From NCBI GenBank assembly GCA_030672305.1, contig DAOVGR010000084.1:1-64000 (forward strand): 64,000 nucleotides of DNA, given 5' to 3'. Positions 53,277 through 62,451 of this stretch are shown piece after piece; within the stretch, counting starts at the first letter, position 1, and each line of letters opens with the position of its first letter. The notes under the pieces are model-generated. The model saw only the letters and a program-made list of their open reading frames with translations. It had not been told where the DNA came from and did no database searches. The position numbers and the translations under genes are program-made. Source of the stretch: Thermoplasmatales archaeon (lineage in GTDB: Archaea > Thermoplasmatota > E2 > DHVEG-1).

Positions 53277-55076
53277 TTAGCATTCTAGTATCATTGCTTT
53301 AAAAACACCAAATATAAACGAATCCCAAGGTTTTCCAAAGTAATTATTAGAAATCACTATCGTTTCGTATTGATCAAGGATCATAAATTTAAATGGATCG
53401 GAGCTTAACCATAGTACCTTAACAGCATCAAACATGGAATAATTGGTGGATATGCGGAGATTAGTAATAGAACCAAATAGTAAAACACCATTTTTTAATG
53501 AGCTTGGGTTTATCATTACCACTTCTAATGGTTCTGACCAGTTGGACTCTTGACCCCTGATATCTTTTGCCTTTACTCTGATTAAGTAACAATCTGCGCT
53601 CCAGCTATATACTGCATTTACTTTTTCTCCAGATTCATATGGTCCTAACCAATCGCTGTAGAAGCCATCGCCCCAATCCCATTTATACCAAACAATATCA
53701 TTGTCCGGATCAATTGTAGATGTTGTATATTTATACTTAACTCCTGCTTCACCGATGAATTCTCCAGAAGGTCTGTCGGGTGTATTTGGAGCGGAGTTTA
53801 TCCATCCATAGGGTTCCATAAATGGATAATTATCTTTATTACCACCACCAGGAACAAGATAGGGTGTATCGCCTATACCATCTCCATCATTATCTAAACC
53901 AGTATAATCATTCCAGTAGTTTCCACCTGAGGGATACCCGTCATCCCAGATATTAGAACATTCATCGAATGCATTAGGATTCCCACCCCAGGTATTATTT
54001 ATTAGATTATTATTAAATATTTTATTATCATTACTATAATAACGAAGCCAAACCCCTGTATTATTGTTATAAGTTAGATTGTTACATGTAATTGTATTAA
54101 GCTCAGAATGTTGTATTTCAATGCCATGATAGTTATGATGTACATAGTTATCAAATATAATGTTATGATCTGAATGATCAAGGAATATACCTGTTGTAGA
54201 TAGTAAGAAAGAATTGATGTTGTTCCCTGACATAATATTGTTGGACGAATCATTGAGAAGGATGCCCTCATCGGTATTATCTGTTATAATGTTATTTGAT
54301 ATAATGTTGTTATCACATGAGTCATATAACTGAATGCCATCGTCATAATTGTTTTTAATAATATTATTAGAAATAATGTTATCATGAGCGTATAAATATA
54401 AATTGATTCCATCATCAATATTTTCTTCTATTTTATTATCAGAAATAGTGTTATTAAACGAATCTTGTATACGGATACCTTGGACATAATTTCCTGTTAT
54501 ATTGTTGTCAATTATTGTATTATTATTACTAAAAGATAAAAGGTAAATTCCATGATTGTTGTTTAATAAAATAGTGTTATTAGCTATTGCCATATCCGAA
54601 GCTCCATGCCCAAAAATACCATCTACATTGGAAACAATATTATTATTTTCAATGGTACAAGATTCTGAGTGAATATCAACACCAGCATAAGTTGGAGAGA
54701 GTTTACAGTTTTGAATCGTGAATCCTGATATATATACAGAGTTTTCAATGACTTGAATAACATCATCATTGCCCCCACCATCAATAATCGTATTGTTACA
54801 ATCTTCACCAATGAGGTTTACAGTTTTATTCACAACCACATTTTCATAATAAGTACCATTATACACAAAGATTGTATCACTAGGGTTTGCATCGTTTATC
54901 GCACTTTGGATTGTACTATAATTTCCAGTTCCATTACCACCGACATATAAGATGCCTTGTGCAATAGTTGATTTAAAGGATTTTTCCGCCATCTCAGTGG
55001 ATTGTGCAACACCAGCTCCAACAAACAATACAATAATAGCTAAGACCAAGCTTTTCCTAACTAATCCTTCTCTCAT
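53277..55076 (-). CDS. secreted NosD-like beta-helix protein with PKD domain (paralogue 2)
   Basis: This close paralogue of 42253-44091 has a signal sequence (KSLVLAIIVLFVGAGVAQ), the helix opening NYSTIQSAINDANPSDTIFV, Asn-rich coils in the same order, SGGNYWNDYTGLDNDGDGIG, then a PKD domain (WYKWDWGDGFYSDWLGPYES) and the same C-terminal domain (FGSITNLRISTNYSMFDAVK, ending AMILEC). ATG 55076 is preferred over 55097 because GGGAGG precedes it. The high similarity over about 1.8 kb suggests a fairly recent duplication. Confidence 0.8.
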   Translation of the reverse strand: MREGLVRKSLVLAIIVLFVGAGVAQSTEMAEKSFKSTIAQGILYVGGNGTGNYSTIQSAINDANPSDTIFVYNGTYYENVVVNKTVNLIGEDCNNTIIDGGGNDDVIQVIENSVYISGFTIQNCKLSPTYAGVDIHSESCTIENNNIVSNVDGIFGHGASDMAIANNTILLNNNHGIYLLSFSNNNTIIDNNITGNYVQGIRIQDSFNNTISDNKIEENIDDGINLYLYAHDNIISNNIIKNNYDDGIQLYDSCDNNIISNNIITDNTDEGILLNDSSNNIMSGNNINSFLLSTTGIFLDHSDHNIIFDNYVHHNYHGIEIQHSELNTITCNNLTYNNNTGVWLRYYSNDNKIFNNNLINNTWGGNPNAFDECSNIWDDGYPSGGNYWNDYTGLDNDGDGIGDTPYLVPGGGNKDNYPFMEPYGWINSAPNTPDRPSGEFIGEAGVKYKYTTSTIDPDNDIVWYKWDWGDGFYSDWLGPYESGEKVNAVYSWSADCYLIRVKAKDIRGQESNWSEPLEVVMINPSSLKNGVLLFGSITNLRISTNYSMFDAVKVLWLSSDPFKFMILDQYETIVISNNYFGKPWDSFIFGVFKAMILEC

Positions 55077-55644
55077 ATTTTTCCTAACCTCCCACAAATA
55101 TGAAATTATACATATTTTTTTTGAATTTAGAGTTTTCCAAAAAAATAAATATATTTTTAATTAAATATTTTCCATAACAATAGTTCATTATCAGAACTAA
55201 TATAAAAAACAAAATTAACAAACTGATTTTTATTTTGATAAGGTTCTTTCATAGCGTTTATATGTTTTTTCTAATATCCTTTTTCAATCTATAAAAAAAT
55301 AAGTGATAATGATACAAATCATTTCTCTACCTGCATATGCAGATGATTATTCATCTATGAATAAAGTTTAAATATAACTTATATGTTTTTAGAGCAAAAT
55401 AAAGGAAAGGATATACAAAAGATTTAATATATAGATATTAAATACACATCTAAATATATCTAAGTAAATAAATATCCTATATTGCCACAATCAAAAAAGA
55501 TGTTGTCGTTTGCTAAAAATGGTAACAACTGTAAAAAAAGATTAAAATAAGAATAAAGACAAAATCTTAAAGCATGTATGGAATATTTGAGCATTTTGCT
55601 TGTATTTCCCTTGCATGTTTGATTGAGTCAGGGGAGGAAATTCG
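55077..55644. promoter_or_regulatory. intergenic region with divergent promoters
   Basis: The left part carries the shared promoter block of the secreted genes (leader block near 55125-55135, AAATATATTTTTAATT at 55147-55162). The middle is AT-rich and holds no gene I can support. The right part leads to the glycosyltransferase, whose ribosome site GGGGAGGAAA is at 55632-55641. Confidence 0.45.
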
Positions 55645-56559
55645 ATGAAAAAAATAGCCAATGGCAGCTCTCTTGCTGTTATTCCTTGTTTCAATGAGGA
55701 AGCAACCATTGGTAGTGTTGTTATTAGGGCTAAACGTCATGTAGGTAAGGTTTTAGTTGTTGATGATGGAAGCTCTGATGATACAGTAAGAGTTGCAAAA
55801 GAGGCAGGTGCAGTAGTTGTTTCTCATAAGAAGAACATGGGTAAGAGTGCAGGTATAAAGACTGGGTTTAAGTATGCACTTAAAAATGGTTTTGATTATG
55901 TAGTGACAATTGATGCTGATGGACAACATAATCCAGATGAAATTCCTACTGTTTTAGGTGATGTAGTAGATAACGGTCATGATATATCTATTGGTGTTAG
56001 ATGGGGTGATACTACTGAGATGCCTAGGTGGCGTAAGGTTGGTAAGAGACTGCTTGATTATATGACAAGTTTTGGTAATGGTGGTTATGTTACTGATAGT
56101 CAGTCTGGGTTTAGGGCTTTTAATAAAAAAGCAGTAGAGGGTATTACTCCTAGAATGAACGGTGATTCGTTTAGTGTTGAAAGTGAGCAGTTGGTAAAGG
56201 CTCATGATCTAGATTTAAAGGTAACAAATACTCGTATTTCGTGTAAGTACAAGAATTTAGATACTTCTACCAAGAGTCCTACTTCACATGGTTATTCTGT
56301 TCTAAAATATGTTATCTGGATGGTTGCCGAGAAGCGTCCTCTGATGTTTATTGGTGTTCCTGGTTTTATTATGGTTGTTATTGGACTTTTATTTGGAATT
56401 TATACCTTGCAATATTATAATCAGACCCATGTTTTCCTTGTACCATATGCTATTTTAATAAGCATTTTTTTAATCATTGGTGCACTTGGTATGTTTATGG
56501 GATTGGTGCTAGGAGTTTTACCAAATATTATTAGACGATCAAGACAGGAATTAGATTAA
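55645..56559 (+). CDS. family 2 glycosyltransferase, dolichol-phosphate-sugar synthase type
   Basis: This 304-residue protein starts with the GT2 fold: VIPCFNEEATIGSVV, VVDDGSSDDT, then the catalytic DADGQHNPDEI and the acceptor-side DSQSGFRAF. Two membrane helices at the C-terminus (about 232-252 and 266-290) are typical of archaeal DPM/GtrB-like enzymes that load sugars onto dolichol phosphate at the membrane. It may serve glycosylation of the many Asn-rich secreted proteins around it (inference). The start is well supported by GGGGAGGAAA. Confidence 0.9.
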   Translation: MKKIANGSSLAVIPCFNEEATIGSVVIRAKRHVGKVLVVDDGSSDDTVRVAKEAGAVVVSHKKNMGKSAGIKTGFKYALKNGFDYVVTIDADGQHNPDEIPTVLGDVVDNGHDISIGVRWGDTTEMPRWRKVGKRLLDYMTSFGNGGYVTDSQSGFRAFNKKAVEGITPRMNGDSFSVESEQLVKAHDLDLKVTNTRISCKYKNLDTSTKSPTSHGYSVLKYVIWMVAEKRPLMFIGVPGFIMVVIGLLFGIYTLQYYNQTHVFLVPYAILISIFLIIGALGMFMGLVLGVLPNIIRRSRQELD

Positions 56560-56576
56560 CGAAAGAAAGATTAATT

Positions 56577-56655
56577 TTTTTAAGAAGATGTGTGATTATA
56601 ATTCCAGCCTTAAAACCTAAGTCATTTTTAATCCTGATACAGTTGTATAAACGAT
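56577..56655. repeat. 75-bp repeat, copy 1 (copy 2 at 60296-60375)
   Basis: AGAAGATGTGTGATTAT, then a variable centre, then ATACAGTTGT occur in both copies. On the minus strand both encode the peptide NCI-x-IKN-x-x-x-FK-x-x-I-ITHLL, so the repeat probably derives from one ancestral gene. Copy 2 borders the second IS element. Confidence 0.55.
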
Positions 56656-56760
56656 TGTCTCCTAAGGAAAAACCATCCAAACCTTAGATGAAGAGGATAA
56701 AAATAGCAAAAAAAGAATTTGACAAAAAGAATTTCTCACAAAATCAAAGAAAACTGGTGA

Positions 56761-57011
56761 ATGGCACGTTTCTTTAAATCCTCAAAAGAGAAAAGAAATA
56801 TACAGATTCCTAGGATTACTGCCAAAATAACAACAGCAAGAACAGATACAACAATGCCCTATACCTTTGAGTGGAAGAGGGACCGCATACGTTTGTTTCA
56901 TATATTTGTTATAAAGGTTATTGCTTATGATAGAATGATTGTTAGAAAATTTTTATAAAACATAACTTATGGAATTTATAGTACAAACATTTTCATGTAA
57001 ATCAGGGAGAT
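56761..57011 (+). pseudogene. relic of a surface protein like the one at 20482-21780
   Basis: From about 56860 the sequence matches the last codons and 3' flank of the 20482-21780 gene (RDRIRLFHIFVIKVIAYD, MIVRKFL, then TTTTCATGTAAATC), with about 10 codons deleted between the two phrases. The preceding sequence is not recognisably related in any single frame. Confidence 0.65.
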
Positions 57012-57046
57012 ATGGCTTTTTTACATCTTATATCAACACTAAGAAT

Positions 57047-58555
57047 CTATATCATTTTGATTAAAGACAGCAATCTTTCTAGCATTGGGAATCGTTCAAA
57101 CAGCCAACTCATGAGAGGGAAGTTGAAAATGAATGGTTTGTCTTTTGGCATTGTGACTTCTAGCGTTCCTTCTGGTCCTTCAGCGCTAAATTCATCTTTG
57201 GCTTTTGCTGTAATTGTAAAAGTCCCTTTTTCGTTCCAGGTATGATTAAAACTAACTTCTTCTCCTGATAAATAAGGACCTTCCCATTTCGCTTCTGGAT
57301 CATTCTCGAACCATTCAATCCAGTAGTATACATCGTCTCCTTCTGGATCTATTGTGTTAAATGTGTATTCATATTTTTCTCCAATATTTCCATTGGTAGG
57401 TCCATCTATATTTGGTGCATATGGAGCATGATTTCCAATTCTTACCCAATATGGATTGGACCAATCGCCTTCTTCATCGTAAGTATCTTTAGCCTTAGCG
57501 GTTATATCAAAATCACCTTCTGAGTACCACGTATGAGAGGCAGTCGCTTCTTCGCCAGAAGAAAATGGTCCAAACCAGTTATCATAAGAGTCATCACCCC
57601 ATTCAATATAATAATAAACATCATCTCCATCAGGATCTATGGTATCAAAATTGTAGTCATATGATTCACCTACTATTCCACTAGTTGGACCTGTAATTGC
57701 TGGCATATCAGGGGGATTATTCTTTATACGGCCAAGTACAGATTCATCTACATATCCATCAGAATTATAAATTACAAGTGTTACCTGAGTATTATTTTTT
57801 GTAAGATCTCCAAAATCGTTACCATGGTTATCCTCATGTTCATTGCCGTTCCAAACAGTGCTATTAACGTATTCCTCGTCTGCATCTATAGAGATATCCT
57901 TATCGAAAGCGTAATCCAAAAATCCAAAATTATACGGGTCACCCTCCTTAGTATCATATCGGGAAACAATCTCTGTAATAAATGCTCGAATATGGCCGAT
58001 ATATTGTATAGTTTCATTGTTTTTAATAGTAATGTTAACTCGGGTCGTAGCATTTCCCAACCATGATAGTGTAATATTGGCGGTTATATCAGCTACGTCT
58101 CTACTACCACTCTCATTGAGGGTATCTGGAAGATTTTCAGGTTTATCACCTACGATCCTTTGATAATCCCCATCGAAAATAGATGTTGGAAGGGCCACTA
58201 TATTATAATTTACCGCCCACTCACGCGCTTTCTGATTTAGAACATTCCCTTCATGATCATATTCAATCATTTCTACATACTCAAAATCATAATCTCCTGA
58301 GACATAAACCTCATGAATATGTTGATTCCATATATGGCAAGGTGGACAAATTTGGGATGTTGCTATTCCTACAAAAACAGTATGTGAATAATTCTGATAA
58401 TCATTCATTTCACCCAATGGTTCCGTTGAATTTTTTAGAGAAGTAATAATAGTAGGTTTTACAATTCCTCCATTGAGATTTGGTACAGCAACATTTGCTC
58501 CTACAAATAATACAATCCAAAATACCAAGATAATTCTATTAATGTAACCTTTCAT
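57047..58555 (-). CDS. secreted thioredoxin-like CPPC protein with two PKD domains
   Basis: After a signal sequence (INRIILVFWIVLFVGANVA) comes a thioredoxin-like domain (about 55-145): VFVGIATSQICPPCHIWNQ holds a CPPC redox pair, and NIVALPTSIFDGD supplies the cis-proline loop. A beta domain and two PKD domains follow (about 280-370 and 375-465, YYIEWGDDSYDNWFGPFSSG). The last 25 residues, PLMSWLFERFPMLERLLSLI plus a short end, are the conserved tail of this cluster. It may act as an extracellular thiol-disulfide oxidoreductase, which fits the cysteine-rich giant protein. ATG 58555 is preferred (GGGG upstream). Confidence 0.8.
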   Translation of the reverse strand: MKGYINRIILVFWIVLFVGANVAVPNLNGGIVKPTIITSLKNSTEPLGEMNDYQNYSHTVFVGIATSQICPPCHIWNQHIHEVYVSGDYDFEYVEMIEYDHEGNVLNQKAREWAVNYNIVALPTSIFDGDYQRIVGDKPENLPDTLNESGSRDVADITANITLSWLGNATTRVNITIKNNETIQYIGHIRAFITEIVSRYDTKEGDPYNFGFLDYAFDKDISIDADEEYVNSTVWNGNEHEDNHGNDFGDLTKNNTQVTLVIYNSDGYVDESVLGRIKNNPPDMPAITGPTSGIVGESYDYNFDTIDPDGDDVYYYIEWGDDSYDNWFGPFSSGEEATASHTWYSEGDFDITAKAKDTYDEEGDWSNPYWVRIGNHAPYAPNIDGPTNGNIGEKYEYTFNTIDPEGDDVYYWIEWFENDPEAKWEGPYLSGEEVSFNHTWNEKGTFTITAKAKDEFSAEGPEGTLEVTMPKDKPFIFNFPLMSWLFERFPMLERLLSLIKMI

Positions 58556-58685
58556 TTTATGTTTCCCCAATAATATTTTATATAATAATTAATATCATTT
58601 AGCTAAATTTAAATGTTTGGTAGGGGATAAAAAAAGATACAAAACCTATTGTTACTGGGCTGATTTCATTTCAACACTTAAAAAT

Positions 58686-60092
58686 CTACATTACTATGAT
58701 AAAAGACAATAATCTTTCCAGCATTGGGAACCGTCCTGTAATCCATAGGAGCAACGAACTTAGAGATGCTTTGTTTCTTGGGATATTAACTATTAGGAAT
58801 CCCCGGATGCTTTCAGTACCATATATGTCTTTTGCCTTAGCTTGAATTGTATAAGTTCTTTTATCATCCCCAGAATGACTCGCTTTGCCTTCTTCTCCAG
58901 ATGCAAAAGGACCAATACTTTTTTCTTTGCCACTATCGTCACCCCATTTGACAATATATTCTGCAATATCATCTCCATTAGGATCACTAGAAGTAAAGCC
59001 AAATTCATAAAATGTTTCCGGTTTGCCACTATTTGGACCTGTAATAACTGGTGCATCTGATGGGTTACTAATTGTCACTATTAATGGTTCTGACCACCCA
59101 CTTTTAACATCATATACATCTTTCGCTTCCGCTCTGATTGTATAATTACCCTTTACATTCCATGTATGACCTTTTGTTACTTCTTCACCAGAATAATATG
59201 GTCCAATCCATTCCTCGATATTACCGTCATCCTATTCGATATAATAGTAGTATACATCGTCTCCATTCGGGTCTGTTGTAACAAAGGTATACTCATACTC
59301 TATTTTCACCTCTTCACTTGTAGGACCTGTAATATTTAGTGCATTTGGTGGAATGCTTGAAGGTATGTACACCCATGCAATATATTCAAACACACCCGAA
59401 GTATAACCCAAGTATTCAGGTACTAGATTTGTATCTTCCTTAATATCAACAGAGTGTGGAGAACTACGACTTTCTACAGAAGACACATTAGCAGTGAAAG
59501 CAGAATCATTATCCTAACTTTCCATCCACCTTGTCCATGTATAGAACTTTCATCTTCATAGGAATCGAAATCCTCTGACCATGCAACACCAACTCGCACC
59601 TCTTCAAGACTAAAATCATCATAATATACAGAGGTTGCACCATTACCATATAAATCCACAGCGCAAATATTAAGAATACCATCATAACGGTTACCAGATC
59701 CTGCAGTCCATTGCTTTTCGTGTAGGAAATCATCACCATAATATATTTCCATCCAATCAGTATCAAGATTGATGTCAAAACGGATTTCAACCCACTGATC
59801 TAGGATTAGTGGTAACGATATATCATCAAATTCACACTCAACGATTTAAAGATCACTATCGAATCAAAGTTGGACCGCCCATTTATTATCATCTCTTGCA
59901 CCATCAGTATAGTTACTTAAGCAAGATGATATAAGAAGCACCTTCTAAAAGTGGCTCTGCTTGATTGCTATTAAAAGTGATTATTTTATTTATAGATATG
60001 TTATATGCACCTATGCTTGTAATACCACTAACTCCAACAAACAATATAATTATTCCTATAACCAACCCTTTCCCAAATATATTTTTTTGCAT
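58686..60092 (-). pseudogene. broken secreted PKD protein
   Basis: The gene starts at ATG 60092 with a signal sequence (GLVIGIIILFVGVSGI). The frame is then lost at about 59913 (TAA), resumes in another frame with WVEIRFDINLDTDWMEIYYG (LamG-like), shifts again near 59510 (SIHGQGGWKVR to NDSAFTANVSSVES), and meets an in-frame TAG at 59232-59234 inside the PKD signature, where TGGGGx would be expected. The last PKD domain and the tail (SSLLLWITGRFPMLERLLSF) are intact. At least four lesions are present, so the gene is dead. Confidence 0.85.
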
Positions 60093-60392
60093 GTTACTAT
60101 TTATCCCCTAAGAATAATTTTTTAACTTCTTATATAATATTTTGATATAAATGTAACTGAATCAGTTGCATTGATTTCATTTCAACAACAAGGCTTTTTC
60201 ACAACTTTTATTTTTTTTTAAATATCATTTTAAAATCTTAAATTTCACCAATAAGTACAAAGAATATTCTATACAATTATTCCTATAAGATAGGTTAAAA
60301 GAAGATGTGTGATTATTCTTACCTTAAAATCCATCTCATTCTTAATTATGATACAGTTGTTCAACAAATCATACCAACTAAAAAAGTAATAT
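60093..60392. other. upstream region of the broken gene, with repeat copy 2
   Basis: Near 60150-60165 the dyad AACTGAATCAGTT and GATTTCATTTCAACA (60174-60188) resemble the upstream elements of other secreted genes. The 75-bp repeat copy 2 is at 60296-60375, next to the left end of the IS. A 61-codon frame on the minus strand (60269-60454) spans the IS end and is not convincing. Confidence 0.4.
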
Positions 60393-61582
60393 AGAGAGCT
60401 TTGAATAACCCTCATTGATTCCAATTTTTCTATTTCTGCCTCATTTATGGGCATGAGCTATGTATTTTCTCGGTTTTCTCTGTTATTTTTCCCTGATTTT
60501 TATACTTTTTTCCTTTATTTTTATATTTGTTTATCTGGCTACCGCTAACCGCTTACGTTCCAACGTCACAAGTTGGTAGAGATCATAAGCGAAATATTTG
60601 AACATCTCTTTCACTCGTACCCGACCCAAGATTTTTACTTGTGTTCTGTCACCTTTGAACACTCGTTTAATGACACTAAATGGTCGTTCTCCTGGTGCTC
60701 GTTTTCGGCAGATCCGTTTATTCCGTAATATCTCATGAGGCGTAAGTATTCCTCGTTTCATACTTCCATTTCCTTTTGCTTTAGTCTGTTTCCCGGTAAA
60801 CGCTTTATCCCGATAGATCACCTCATCAGATTTAGCCAAGTCAATATCGCTATCATGTACACTTGCAGTTGTAACATCGAAATCCCGGATTAGATGCTGG
60901 TCGACATCAAGCTTGATAATGGATTTATACCCGTAATGAACCTGACCGTGTTTCACAGAAAATGATCCATCCTTATCCATATGTTGCAATTGTTTCTCTG
61001 TATATTCGGCAGGTTCACCTTTTTTTCTGGTTTTTTTCTCCTTGCTGTATCGTTTCTTCCCAAGATCCGCCTCGATAAAACTGGCATCTTGAATTGTCCC
61101 TTTCTTAATCTCAAATCCTTTTACATCCAGTTGATGTTGTAATTCATCCCAGATTTGCTTATCAACACCGGTTTCTTCCAATCGGTCACGAATCTTCCAG
61201 ATTGTCGTAAAATCAGGAATCTGCTCAGGGAACCCAAGAAAATTCCGGAAACTCAGTCGGTCATGACATTGAAACTCCAGCTCTGGATCCGATAGGTTAT
61301 ACCATGCCTGTAAGAGCATGGACCGCACTACTACAAGTTCATCTGTATGAGGACGTCCACCGGTTTCTTTATCATCATGGAAAACACCCTTAACCAGAGG
61401 AATAAATGGTTTCCAATCAATCTGCTGTTTCATTAATTCAAGGCGATCTCCAAGACCTTTCACTTTTTTATACTGTTCTTCTAGAATAAAACGGTTAAAA
61501 CTCATCATCCATCACTCCTTATGTATAAGGAATGGATGATGTTCATAAAGAGTTTTCTATGAGGGGTTTTTCAAAACCCTCT
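60393..61582 (-). mobile_element. IS5-like insertion sequence, second element
   Basis: Ends AGAGAGCTTTGAATAACCCT (60393-60412) and, inverted, AGAGGGTTTTGAAAAACCCC (61582-61563) are imperfect terminal repeats. They share AGAG and the TTTGAA core with the ends of the element at 40891-42033. Length is 1190 bp with one transposase gene. No clear target duplication was found. Confidence 0.75.
60531..61508 (-). CDS. IS5-family DDE transposase (second element)
   Basis: This complete 325-residue transposase is related to that at 41021-41968 but clearly distinct. It shows the same ELEFQCHDRLSFRNFLGFPE block and acidic catalytic positions at SFIEADLGK, TASVHDSDIDL and RAPGERPFSVIKR, with Glu in the last. 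A Lys-rich insert follows the first Asp. AAGGAGTGATGG precedes the ATG. It is likely functional by sequence. Confidence 0.9.
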   Translation of the reverse strand: MMSFNRFILEEQYKKVKGLGDRLELMKQQIDWKPFIPLVKGVFHDDKETGGRPHTDELVVVRSMLLQAWYNLSDPELEFQCHDRLSFRNFLGFPEQIPDFTTIWKIRDRLEETGVDKQIWDELQHQLDVKGFEIKKGTIQDASFIEADLGKKRYSKEKKTRKKGEPAEYTEKQLQHMDKDGSFSVKHGQVHYGYKSIIKLDVDQHLIRDFDVTTASVHDSDIDLAKSDEVIYRDKAFTGKQTKAKGNGSMKRGILTPHEILRNKRICRKRAPGERPFSVIKRVFKGDRTQVKILGRVRVKEMFKYFAYDLYQLVTLERKRLAVAR

Positions 61583-61767
61583 TTATTAATTTTTTCCTTA
61601 TATAATTAGCACTGTTATCAATTAATTAACCAATCAAAGTTTCCATTATATGCACAATTACAATTGAAAACCATAAATTTTTATTCTCTTTTGTATTTCT
61701 GATTATTAATTAATCTTTCTTGAACTTGTTTAAGGAAACAAGATGAAAAGAGAGGTGAGGGGATAAA
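61583..61767 (+). promoter_or_regulatory. upstream region of the archaellin gene
   Basis: This AT-rich region contains ATTAATTAATC near 61709-61719 and a strong ribosome site GAGGTGAG at 61753-61760. A seven-codon frame starts at ATG 61743 and ends within the ribosome site region. No other gene is seen. Confidence 0.4.
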
Positions 61768-62415
61768 ATAATATCTATCAAGACAATAAGTAAAGACGAG
61801 AATGCTGATATAGGCGTGGGTTCTTTAATAATATTTATTGCCATGATACTTGTGGCTGGTATAACAGCATCTGTTCTGATTCAAACTATGAGTAGCCTAC
61901 AAGAGCAAGCATTGCAAACTGGCCTAGAAACCATTAGAGACGTTTCGGCTGGGCTAAAAGTCACACACATTAGTGGATATGCTAATGTATCACAAATTGG
62001 ACAACTTGCTATATTTGTAGCGCCAATTGCCGCATCAGCTGATTTAGATCTTATGCAGGGATATATCTCCCTATCTGATTCGACTAAAAGGGTTATTCTA
62101 AATTACAATAGCAGCTGTTTTAATAGTAGCATTTCAAATGGTTTATTCAATACATTGAATTCGAGCCATCTAAACTCTAATGAATTTGGCCTTATAGTAA
62201 TTAGAGATATTGATACTTCTTGTACCTCTACTTCACCTGTTATAAATAATGGGGATTTGGTTGTTTTATTAATAAATACCACAAAATGTTTTTCAGGAAT
62301 TGGTACAAGAACCGAAGTATTAGGAAATGTTATTCCAGAATATGGTATCAGCGGGGTAATAGGTTTTACAACACCAAGTACTTTTACCAATACGATAGTC
62401 GATTTGCAACCTTAA
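61768..62415 (+). CDS. archaellin (archaeal flagellin)
   Basis: The protein has the class III signal and hydrophobic helix of archaellins: SKDENADIG/VGSLIIFIAMILVAGI, with likely cleavage after the glycine (slash) by prepilin-like peptidase. The family C-terminal domain follows (VILNYNSS, FGLIVIRDID). The length, about 215 residues, is normal. The coding frame extends upstream to ATA codons at 61768/61771, placed 8 bases after GAGGTGAG; no ATG, GTG or TTG exists in frame before the signal. An in-frame GTG (61816) lies inside the cleavage site and would delete the signal. No other archaellum gene is present. Confidence 0.7.
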   Translation: MISIKTISKDENADIGVGSLIIFIAMILVAGITASVLIQTMSSLQEQALQTGLETIRDVSAGLKVTHISGYANVSQIGQLAIFVAPIAASADLDLMQGYISLSDSTKRVILNYNSSCFNSSISNGLFNTLNSSHLNSNEFGLIVIRDIDTSCTSTSPVINNGDLVVLLINTTKCFSGIGTRTEVLGNVIPEYGISGVIGFTTPSTFTNTIVDLQP

Positions 62416-62451
62416 AAAAATAGTAAATTTTGTACTACTTATATTATTTGT

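Noticed and set aside
60269-60454. 61-codon minus-strand frame across the IS border
   Set aside because: Its start lies inside the IS end, so the frame is a chimera. Only the repeat-derived part is meaningful and is reported as a repeat.
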